A stretch of DNA of 64,000 nt, from assembly GCA_035550075.1 (NCBI GenBank), contig DASZQG010000223.1, positions 9,700 to 73,699 of the forward strand. Direction: 5' to 3'. The notes beneath the pieces are model-generated. The model ran no database searches. It had not been told where the DNA came from and saw only the letters and a program-made list of their open reading frames with translations. Each line of letters opens with the position of its first letter. Within the stretch, counting starts at the first letter, position 1. This document shows positions 34,234 through 41,635 of the stretch, piece after piece. The translations under genes were made by a program, and so were the position numbers. This DNA comes from AWTP1-13 sp035550075. GTDB lineage: Bacteria; Pseudomonadota; Alphaproteobacteria; Rhizobiales; Hyphomicrobiaceae.

Positions 34234-35069
34234 CGACCTCGATGCAGCCCCTCCTGCGACCACAGACCACCGTGGCCGCGTCCGCCGGCCGCGTGTGGGG
34301 CATGGTGCTGCGCTATTGGTATGTGATCCGCTCCTCCTGGCCGCGCACGGCCGAGCTCATATATTGGCCGCTGGTGCAGATGCTGATGTGGGGGTTCTTG
34401 CAGACCTATCTCGCACAGAGCACGGGCTTTGCATCCCGGGCGGCAGGCCTTTTCATTGGTGGCGTACTCCTGTGGGACATCCTCGTGCGCAGCCAGCTCG
34501 GGTTCTCGGTCGCATTCCTGGAGGAGATCTGGTCGCGCAACCTCGGTCATCTCATGATGAGCCCATTGCGTCCCATCGAGCTGGTGATCGCGCTCATGAT
34601 CGTTAGCCTCATCAAGCTGATGGTCGCGATGGTGCCGGTCGCGTTGATGGCCTATGCCTTCTTTGGGTTCAATGTGCTCACGCTGGGCGTCGCATTCGCC
34701 GTTTTTTTCGCCAACCTGGTGATCATGAGCTGGTCACTCGGATTGGTGTCGACAGGCGTGGTGCTGCGCTGGGGCCTGGGCGCGGAGAGCTTCGCCTGGC
34801 TGGTGGTTTTCGTGTTCCTGCCGCTCTGCTGCGTCTACTACCCCGTGACCACATTGCCGCATTGGCTGCAATGGGTTGCGCTCTCGCTGCCACCGACCTA
34901 TGTGTTTGAGGGTCTCCGCGGCATCGTGCTCAGGGGCACATTCGACGGCACGCTTATGGTGAAAGCGTTCGCCCTCAATGTCCTCTACTTCTCGCTCGGG
35001 TTTGCCGCGTTCCGCTACTTTCTGCAGAGCGCCCGTGTGCATGGGTCGCTGGTGCAGATGGGCGAATAG
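34230..35069 (+). CDS. ABC-2 type transporter permease
   Basis: 279 residues, ATG overlapping the ATPase gene stop (ATGA). Six hydrophobic segments (about 40-62, 70-90, 125-150, 155-178, 190-212, 245-265), with the ABC-2 pattern and WPLVQMLMWGFLQTYL near the start. Together with the upstream ATPase it forms a two-gene exporter of unknown substrate. Followed 12 nt later by an SCO gene, suggesting a role in membrane or respiratory-chain biogenesis. Confidence 0.92.
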   Translation: MTTSMQPLLRPQTTVAASAGRVWGMVLRYWYVIRSSWPRTAELIYWPLVQMLMWGFLQTYLAQSTGFASRAAGLFIGGVLLWDILVRSQLGFSVAFLEEIWSRNLGHLMMSPLRPIELVIALMIVSLIKLMVAMVPVALMAYAFFGFNVLTLGVAFAVFFANLVIMSWSLGLVSTGVVLRWGLGAESFAWLVVFVFLPLCCVYYPVTTLPHWLQWVALSLPPTYVFEGLRGIVLRGTFDGTLMVKAFALNVLYFSLGFAAFRYFLQSARVHGSLVQMGE

Positions 35070-35081
35070 GATCGCCAACCG

Positions 35082-35693
35082 ATGGCACTGTCCCGTGGCT
35101 TGAGAATTGGGCTGTTCGTTGCAGCCGGCTTTCTTGTGGGGGCGCTCTCGGCACTCGCTCTATTCCCGCAGGCCTGGCAGAAGGTGTTTGCGTCCGCATC
35201 GACGGGCAAGGCCCTAATCGGCGGGCCGTTCACGCTGACCGACCAGAACGGCAAGCGCGTCACGGACAAGGACTTCCGCGGCCGCTTCATGCTCGTCTAC
35301 TTCGGCTTCACGTTCTGCCCGGACGTGTGTCCGTCGGCGCTGCAGGTGATGGCCGCGGCCTTGCACAAGCTCGGCCCCAAGGCCGAGAAGATCGTGCCGA
35401 TTTTCATCACGATCGATCCGGAACGCGATACGCCGGAAAAGATGGCGCAGTACGTGCAAAGCTTTGATCCGCGGCTGGTCGGGCTGACCGGCACGCCGGA
35501 GGAGATCGCCGCGGTCACCAGGGAGTATCGTGTCTATGCCAAGAAGGTGGAGGACCCGAAGTCCACCGCCGGCTACACCATGGATCACTCCTCGATCATC
35601 TATGTGATGGGGCCCGACGGCGCCTACCGGACCCACTTCACGCATACGACCAACGTCGATGCCATGGCCGCCCGGCTGGGCGAGATGTTGTAA
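35082..35693 (+). CDS. SCO1/SenC/PrrC family copper chaperone
   Basis: 203 residues with an N-terminal membrane anchor (about 7-27) and a periplasmic thioredoxin-like domain. Copper ligands C-x3-C (TFCPDVCP, about 82-86) and the distal His (TMDHSS, about 168) are present. Such proteins deliver copper to the CuA site of cytochrome oxidase; in Rhodobacter the homologue (SenC/PrrC) is encoded between regB and regA. Here it is in the ABC operon divergent from regB, an altered form of the same neighbourhood. Confidence 0.93.
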   Translation: MALSRGLRIGLFVAAGFLVGALSALALFPQAWQKVFASASTGKALIGGPFTLTDQNGKRVTDKDFRGRFMLVYFGFTFCPDVCPSALQVMAAALHKLGPKAEKIVPIFITIDPERDTPEKMAQYVQSFDPRLVGLTGTPEEIAAVTREYRVYAKKVEDPKSTAGYTMDHSSIIYVMGPDGAYRTHFTHTTNVDAMAARLGEML

Positions 35694-35849
35694 GGAGAAC
35701 ACGGCTTTAACCGATTCGCGAATCAGTGCAGCCTGAGAGCGCTGTAGGTGTCGGTATCGCAGCCCCGGCAGGATAAGAAGTAGCGGCCCAAACCGCGTTC
35801 AGGCCTGCCAAAATGGGCTCATGGGACAAACGATCGGGGGAACCGCAGC

Positions 35850-37187
35850 GTGCTCTACCACTGGTATGAGCTGAGCCGGGCTGCTTTCCGGCCAGCACGT
35901 GTAGCCGCGGACTCCTGCCGGCTCTTCTTCAATCCACTCAACCCGCTCTCGCACACGCCCGTTGGCCGCGGCGCCGTCGCCGCGTGCGAGGTGTTCGAGC
36001 GTGCCACGCGCCGCTATCTCAAGCCGAGCTTCGGCATTCACCACACCAAGGTCGGCGCCAGTACCGTGCGTGTCGGCGAACAGGTCGTGTGGCAATCGCC
36101 GTTTTGCCGCCTTGTGCATTTCAAGCGCGACATCGACCCCGCCCGCGCCGCCGAGCATCCGCGTCTTCTGCTGGTGGCGCCGATGTCGGGCCATTTCGCC
36201 ACACTGCTGCGCGGCACGGTCGAAACCTTCCTGCCCGACCACGAGGTCTACATTACTGACTGGCAGAACGCCCGCGACGTTCCATTGTCCGATGGCCGGT
36301 TCGATCTCGATGACTACGTCGACACGATGATGGCCATCTTCGGCTACTTCGCCGGCGACGTTCACGTGTTCGCAGTCTGCCAGCCGAGCGTGCCGGTACT
36401 CGCAGCGACGGCGCTCATGGAAATGAGAGGCACCCCCGACGTCCCTCTTTCTCTGATCCTCGCGGGTGGCCCTATCGACACTCGCGTGAGCCCCACCATC
36501 GTCAACGTGCTGGCGCAGAAACGGGGGACCGATTGGTTTCGCCGCAACGTCATCACCAACGTCCCCTGGCCCTGTCCGGGGCATGGGCGGATGGTCTATC
36601 CCGGCTTCCTGCAGCTCTCCGGCTTCATGACCATGAACCTCGACCGCCACATGCAGGCACATAAGGAGATGTTCCTGCATCTTGTGCGCGGGGATGGCGA
36701 TTCAGCGGAAAAACACCGCGAATTCTATGATGAGTACCTGGCCGTGATGGATCTCACCGCCGAGTTCTACCTACAGACGGTCGACAGCGTGTTCGTCCGA
36801 CACCTGCTGCCGCGGGGCCTGATGACGTATCGCGGGGAACGCCTCGATTTGGCGGCTATCCGCCGGCCGGCCCTGATGACCGTTGAGGGCGAGAAAGACG
36901 ACATCACGGGTAAAGGCCAATGCCGCGCGGCGCTCGATGTATGCACTGGCGTTCCTTCCGACCACAAGTTGCATTTCGAGTGCCCCAAGGTAGGACACTA
37001 CGGCATCTTCAACGGATCACGGTTCCGAACCGAGATAGCACCACGCATGGCCAAGTTCATGCGCGCCTACGATCCGTGCGCAGGGGCGGATCTGACCATC
37101 GGGCAGCTTGAACATATGGCGACGATGCCGTCGCGCAAGAAGCGCACGCAAGAGCTGGACTCGCTCGCCTTCAGTTTTCGCGGCTGA
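35850..37187 (+). CDS. phaZ: Intracellular polyhydroxybutyrate depolymerase
   Basis: 445 residues from GTG 35850 (GGGGG upstream). Alpha/beta-hydrolase with LLVAPMSGHFATLLRGTVETFL near 107-128 and the nucleophile elbow VCQPSVP, where cysteine replaces serine as in Ralstonia-type PhaZ. The acid and histidine are plausibly in VEGEKDDITGKGQ and CPKVGHYGIF. Hydrolyses stored granule PHB to monomers or oligomers. It shows this organism stores polyhydroxyalkanoate; no synthase or phasin gene is nearby. Confidence 0.94.
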   Translation: MLYHWYELSRAAFRPARVAADSCRLFFNPLNPLSHTPVGRGAVAACEVFERATRRYLKPSFGIHHTKVGASTVRVGEQVVWQSPFCRLVHFKRDIDPARAAEHPRLLLVAPMSGHFATLLRGTVETFLPDHEVYITDWQNARDVPLSDGRFDLDDYVDTMMAIFGYFAGDVHVFAVCQPSVPVLAATALMEMRGTPDVPLSLILAGGPIDTRVSPTIVNVLAQKRGTDWFRRNVITNVPWPCPGHGRMVYPGFLQLSGFMTMNLDRHMQAHKEMFLHLVRGDGDSAEKHREFYDEYLAVMDLTAEFYLQTVDSVFVRHLLPRGLMTYRGERLDLAAIRRPALMTVEGEKDDITGKGQCRAALDVCTGVPSDHKLHFECPKVGHYGIFNGSRFRTEIAPRMAKFMRAYDPCAGADLTIGQLEHMATMPSRKKRTQELDSLAFSFRG

Positions 37188-37254
37188 CGCGCGCACGCCC
37201 TGATGTCAAGCGGAAACACCGTGTCGCGCTGACGCAACACGACACAGGTTCTAT

Positions 37255-37272
37255 GCGCAGAAATTTCTGCGC
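37255..37272. promoter_or_regulatory. 18-bp perfect palindrome
   Basis: GCGCAGAAATTTCTGCGC is self-complementary over 18 bases with no loop, 68 bases after phaZ and 82 before the YgjP-type gene. The absence of a loop argues for a dimeric protein-binding site rather than a terminator. A weaker inverted repeat, GTGTCG (37221-37226) / CGACAC (37240-37245), lies just upstream. Confidence 0.45.
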
Positions 37273-37353
37273 GCGCTCACTGTTGCCCCAAATTTTTGCT
37301 AGCCAGAGTATCGGCATCGCCGCGAAGGCAGTACGCATAGAGGGGGCTGGACG

Positions 37354-38130
37354 TTGCCGTTTACGAGAAGCAAGAAGAAGTCTGTACGCGAACCAATCGC
37401 GCTGCGCGTGGAAGGCATCGTCGCACCGGTGCAGGTGCGCCATCATCCTGGAGCGCGGCGACTGACGCTCAGAGTCAGCAAGACACGCAAGTCCGTCGTC
37501 ATGACGGTGCCGGAGCGCTGCCGCCTGGACGAGGCCAGCAAGTTCCTGCGCACGCATATCGACTGGGTGCGCGAGCGGCTGGGACGCGTGCCGGAGCCCG
37601 TCCCATTTGCCAACGCCAGGCAAATCCCATTCCGCGGCCAGATGCACCGGATCTGCTTCACCGGCCCGGCGCGCGGTATGGCCGTCGTCAGCATCGACAC
37701 CCGGACGCAAACTACGCCCCGGCTGAATGTCGCCGGCCATGCGGATCACGCCGCGCGCCGCCTGAAGGACTGGCTGGTCGCCAAGGCAAAAGATGATCTC
37801 GAGGCGTGTGTGGGCCGGCATGCCAAGACGCTGGGTGTCAGAGCCCGGCGCATCACCCTGCGGGATCAGACGTCGCGGTGGGGATCGTGCTCAGCTGGCG
37901 GCGTCCTATCCTTCTCCTGGCGATTGATCCTGGCTCCCTCCTTTGTGCTCGACTACGTCGCCGCCCACGAAGTGGGGCATCTCGTCGAGATGAATCACGG
38001 CACCCGCTTTTGGAAGCTGGTCGCGCGTTGCGTGCCGCAGATGGATGAGGCGCGGCAGTGGCTGCGCCAGCACGGGTCCGACCTGCACCGGTACGGTGCT
38101 GAGGTGTCATCGCGCAAACGCGAGCTCTAA
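37354..38130 (+). CDS. YgjP/DUF45-type metallopeptidase
   Basis: 258 residues from TTG 37354 (AGGGGG about 9 nt upstream). The zinc motif HExxH is in VAAHEVGHLVEMNHGTRFW (about 209-220), preceded by the family's WGSC segment (TSRWGSCSAGGVLSFSWRL). The N-terminal half is the beta-rich YgjP part (RLTLRVSKTRKSVVMTVP). Biological role is poorly known; in some genomes it pairs with restriction systems, but none is here. Convergent with the PBP gene, 1 nt apart. Confidence 0.87.
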   Translation: MPFTRSKKKSVREPIALRVEGIVAPVQVRHHPGARRLTLRVSKTRKSVVMTVPERCRLDEASKFLRTHIDWVRERLGRVPEPVPFANARQIPFRGQMHRICFTGPARGMAVVSIDTRTQTTPRLNVAGHADHAARRLKDWLVAKAKDDLEACVGRHAKTLGVRARRITLRDQTSRWGSCSAGGVLSFSWRLILAPSFVLDYVAAHEVGHLVEMNHGTRFWKLVARCVPQMDEARQWLRQHGSDLHRYGAEVSSRKREL

Positions 38131-38131
38131 C

Positions 38132-40087
38132 TCAGGTTCCGGAGCCGAAGCTGCGCCAGATGCCATCGAGAGCCGGCAGCTCCCAGAGGGAGCCCTGCCG
38201 TTGCGTCTGGCGAGACTGGTCACGCTCGATCATGCGGGCGACCGGATCGCGATCCGCGAACACCGCCTGCCCTGCCGCCTGCTCGGGTCTCGCCGCAAGA
38301 CGGTCCGATCCGGCCAGCGCCACCGCCGGCAAGCCGTGATGCGCCACGGCCATGATGTCGTGCCACATGCGGGCGGGCAGGCTTCCGCCGGTGACACGCC
38401 GCATTGGTCGGCGATCATCATTGCCGACCCACACGCCGCCGACGTACTGGGCCGTATAGCCCACGAACCACGCGTCCCGGAACTCCTGGTTGGTTCCGGT
38501 CTTGCCCGCCACGGGACGATCGGGTAGGGCGGCGCGGCGCCCGGTGCCCGACGCGACCACCGCGCTCAACATGTCATTCATTTCCGCGACGTGGGCCGGG
38601 GCGACCAGCTGCAGCGGCCGCGGAGCGCGCCATCGGTACAGCACGCGGCCGGTGCTCGTACGCACCGTGCGTATCATGTGGGGCGTGAAAGAGTGGCCAC
38701 CGCTTGCCAGCACGCCGTAAGCGCTCGTCAGCTCGAGCAGGGTGACTTCTGATGTACCCAGCGCAAGCGACGGGCCGTCCCGAAGATCCGATGTGATACC
38801 GAGCCTGTGCGCCACCGCCGCCGTCTGGCCCTTGCCGAGCGACATGTTGAGCCGAGCCGCGACAGTATTGATCGAATGGGCCAGGGCCTCGCGCAAGGTG
38901 ACGTTGCCACGGTAGGTACCGTCATCGTTTCTCGGGCTCCAGCCCCGGCCGAGGATGGGCAGGTCCTGCACGATGCTGTCCGGCGTGAGCCCGCTTTCGA
39001 TTGCCGCCAGGTAGACAAACATCTTGAAGGCCGAACCGGGTTGGCGCAGGGCCTTCAGGGCGCGGTCGAACTGGCTCTCAGCATAGGAGCGGCCGCCGAC
39101 GAGGGCGCGTATGCCGCCCGCGGTGTCCATCAGGATGAGGCCCGCCTGGCCGGCATCTGCGGTCCTACCCGCGCCGGCCATCAATCCCTGGACGATCGAT
39201 TGCGCGTGGCGCTGCAGGTTAGCGTCGAACGTGGTCTCGACGATCACCTCGCGGTCGTTGGCGGCCACCTGCGAGGGCAAACGCTCGAGCACTGCGTCGA
39301 TGGCATACTCCACATCGCTGTGCTCATGTTGGGGCAGGGTGGGGGCAAAGTTGACCTTCAACAGCGACACCTGCGCGGCCACGTCATTGGAAAGAAAGCC
39401 CGCTTCCGCCATCTTGGCGAGAACGCTGTGCGCCCGCGTTCGCGCCAGCACCGGGTTCGCAACCGGCGAGAACCGCGACGGCGCTTTCAAGAGGCCGGCG
39501 AGCACGGCGGCCTCGGTCAGCGAGACCTTCCGCGCCGACTTGCCGAAGTAGCGTTGGGCGGCGGCCTCTACGCCATATGCGCCACCGCCGAAGTAGACGC
39601 GATTGAGGTAAAGCTCGAGGATGTCGCGCTTGCCCAGCCGCGCTTCCAGCCACAAGGCGAGGACGAGCTCCTCAAGCTTGCGCCGGAGCGTGCGCTGCGG
39701 ACCCAGGAACAGGTTCTTGGCGAGCTGCTGGGAGATGGTCGACCCCCCCTGCACCAGATGTCCCGCGCGCAGGTTGGCAAAGACAGCCCGCAGGAAGCCG
39801 CCGGGATCGATACCCCAGTGCTCGAAAAAGTGGCGGTCCTCCGTGGCAACCACGGCGTCGATCAGGTGCTGAGGCAGCAAGTCGATCGGCACGTAAGGGG
39901 CTGGATTGCCGCGCACCCCGAGCAGCGTGCCGTCGCGCGCCAGAACGCGCACCACCGGCGCCTGCTCCTTCTGGCGCAGCGCCATCGGATTGGGAATGGT
40001 GATTGTGTAGTAGACGAACGCACTGGCTATGGCGATGGTCGCGGCGATCGCCGCGTAGATCGAGCCGATGACCGCGAACCGGAACAT
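38132..40087 (-). CDS. Class A penicillin-binding protein (PBP1A/1C-like)
   Basis: 651 residues. N-terminal membrane anchor (about 5-28), glycosyltransferase GT51 with EDRHFFEHWGID (about 83) and GGSTISQQLAKNLFLG (about 113), then transpeptidase with SxxK in RQPGSAFKMF (about 360), SxN in SINT and KTG in VAGKTGT (about 525). Polymerises and crosslinks peptidoglycan. At 651 residues it is shorter than typical PBP1A, lacking the OB-like insertion; closest to the short monofunctional-plus forms of Rhizobiales. Confidence 0.93.
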   Translation of the reverse strand: MFRFAVIGSIYAAIAATIAIASAFVYYTITIPNPMALRQKEQAPVVRVLARDGTLLGVRGNPAPYVPIDLLPQHLIDAVVATEDRHFFEHWGIDPGGFLRAVFANLRAGHLVQGGSTISQQLAKNLFLGPQRTLRRKLEELVLALWLEARLGKRDILELYLNRVYFGGGAYGVEAAAQRYFGKSARKVSLTEAAVLAGLLKAPSRFSPVANPVLARTRAHSVLAKMAEAGFLSNDVAAQVSLLKVNFAPTLPQHEHSDVEYAIDAVLERLPSQVAANDREVIVETTFDANLQRHAQSIVQGLMAGAGRTADAGQAGLILMDTAGGIRALVGGRSYAESQFDRALKALRQPGSAFKMFVYLAAIESGLTPDSIVQDLPILGRGWSPRNDDGTYRGNVTLREALAHSINTVAARLNMSLGKGQTAAVAHRLGITSDLRDGPSLALGTSEVTLLELTSAYGVLASGGHSFTPHMIRTVRTSTGRVLYRWRAPRPLQLVAPAHVAEMNDMLSAVVASGTGRRAALPDRPVAGKTGTNQEFRDAWFVGYTAQYVGGVWVGNDDRRPMRRVTGGSLPARMWHDIMAVAHHGLPAVALAGSDRLAARPEQAAGQAVFADRDPVARMIERDQSRQTQRQGSLWELPALDGIWRSFGSGT

Positions 40088-40186
40088 GACCGGGCGCCTG
40101 TCCCTCTGGCGCAGACGGCGACATGCCGGTACGCGCGCGCACGCTAAAGGCTGCGGATTAAGGCGCGGTTAACTACGGTTTGATCG

Positions 40187-40510
40187 TCAGATCCGGTATT
40201 CCGGCTCCTGGCGGCGGCCGAACATCCAGAACACCATCATCACAAGGATGCCCACAAGGACACGCGTCGCCAGCACAAAGCCCATGTAGACGATTTGGCG
40301 CTCGTCAACGAGCGCCCGCAGAACAACCTCATAGCGTGGCGGCCAATTGCCGGCGATCAGGCCCTCGCGCAGGCTGCCTGCCCACTTGAACAGGGTCAGG
40401 GTCGTGTCAGGGAAATAGAACCAGAAAAATCCAAGCGCCACGGCGCCGAGCAGCAGCGAGAAGAATACGTTTCCGAGTGAAATGAAAAAGCGGGTCCCTA
40501 TATGCGTCAC
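40187..40510 (-). CDS. Hypothetical small membrane protein, two transmembrane helices
   Basis: 107 residues from GTG 40510, chosen because AGGAG lies 6 nt upstream; a TTG at 40564 is the longest alternative. Hydrophobic helices at about 8-33 (FFISLGNVFFSLLLGAVALGFFWFYF) and 78-98 (VLATRVLVGILVMMVFWMF). The loop between carries charged and aromatic residues. No family recognised. Stands alone between the PBP and lactonase genes. Confidence 0.6.
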   Translation of the reverse strand: MTHIGTRFFISLGNVFFSLLLGAVALGFFWFYFPDTTLTLFKWAGSLREGLIAGNWPPRYEVVLRALVDERQIVYMGFVLATRVLVGILVMMVFWMFGRRQEPEYRI

Positions 40511-40684
40511 GCCGGGCTCCTGAGATCTGGTCGCCAAGCCCCAAAACAATAGCTTAACATCCAAAAGCCGGCTTCTGAAAGGCTGGTCGCCACAAACGGA
40601 CCCGATTCAATTTCGACGGTCCCATATCAAATGCCTCAAGAAGCGGCATTGCCGTGAGCGAGCAGGGAAAAAGGGGGAAATGGG

Positions 40685-41608
40685 ATGGCGCCAATCCTTC
40701 GCGAAGTCACGACCGGGCTGCGCTTCCCTGAAGGGCCTGTTGCCCTTGGCGACGGCTCAGTGCTGGTGGTGGAGATCGAGGCTGCACGGTTGACGCGCGT
40801 CGCGCCCGACGGAACCAAGACAACCGTCTCCCAACACTCCGGCGGCCCCAACGGGGCCGCGATCGGTCCTGATGGCAAGGTCTACGTCTGTAACAACGGC
40901 GGCTTTCGCTGGCACCAGCATCCCGTCGCGGGCCTCATCCCTACCGGACAACCGGAAGACTATTCCGGTGGCCGCATCGAACGCGTCGATCTCGCCACGG
41001 GACGCATCGAAACACTTTACACAGAGTGCAACGGCGAGCCGCTCAAGGGTCCGAACGACCTCGTGTTCGATGCGCACGGCGGTTTCTATTTCACGGACCT
41101 TGGCAAGTCGCGCCCGCGCGAGATCGACCGCGGTGCCGTCTACTACGCCAAAGCGGATGGCAGCTTCATCGAGGCGGTGGCCTATCCCACCCTTACCGCT
41201 AACGGCTGCGGCCTCTCGCCGGACGGCAACACGCTATATTTCGCCGAAACCGAGTCTGCCCGGCTGTGGGCCATGGACATTCTGGAGCCTGGCAAGGTCC
41301 GGCGCGAAGGTTGGCCCTCGGTTCATGGCGGCCGCCTCGTCGGCTGCCCCGGCGGCTATCAGCGCTTCGACAGCCTGGCGGTGGACAGCGCCGGCAATAT
41401 CTGCGTCGCAACTCTGATCAATGGCGGCATCACGGTCTTCAGCCCTGACGGGGCAACTGCCAGGCACATTCCCATGCCCGACCCGCTGACGACGAACATC
41501 TGCTTCGGCGGGCCGGACCTGCGGACCGCATTCGTTACCCTCTCGGGATCGGGGCGGTTGGTAGCGTTCGACTGGGAGCGGCCCGGGCTGCGGCTGAACT
41601 GGCAATGA
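40685..41608 (+). CDS. SMP-30/gluconolactonase/LRE family protein
   Basis: 307 residues. Six-bladed propeller of the SMP-30 family: EGPVALGDGSVLVVE (metal-binding Glu at about 16), GPNGAAIGPDGKVYVCNNGG, GPNDLVFDAHGGFYFTDLG (metal-binding Asn), and YQRFDSLAVDSAGNICVATL with the catalytic Asp. Likely hydrolyses a sugar or related lactone. No sugar-pathway neighbours to identify the substrate. Convergent with gyrB. Confidence 0.88.
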   Translation: MAPILREVTTGLRFPEGPVALGDGSVLVVEIEAARLTRVAPDGTKTTVSQHSGGPNGAAIGPDGKVYVCNNGGFRWHQHPVAGLIPTGQPEDYSGGRIERVDLATGRIETLYTECNGEPLKGPNDLVFDAHGGFYFTDLGKSRPREIDRGAVYYAKADGSFIEAVAYPTLTANGCGLSPDGNTLYFAETESARLWAMDILEPGKVRREGWPSVHGGRLVGCPGGYQRFDSLAVDSAGNICVATLINGGITVFSPDGATARHIPMPDPLTTNICFGGPDLRTAFVTLSGSGRLVAFDWERPGLRLNWQ

Positions 41609-41635
41609 TGTGGGGCGCGAGGGCCGCGCCCGCCA

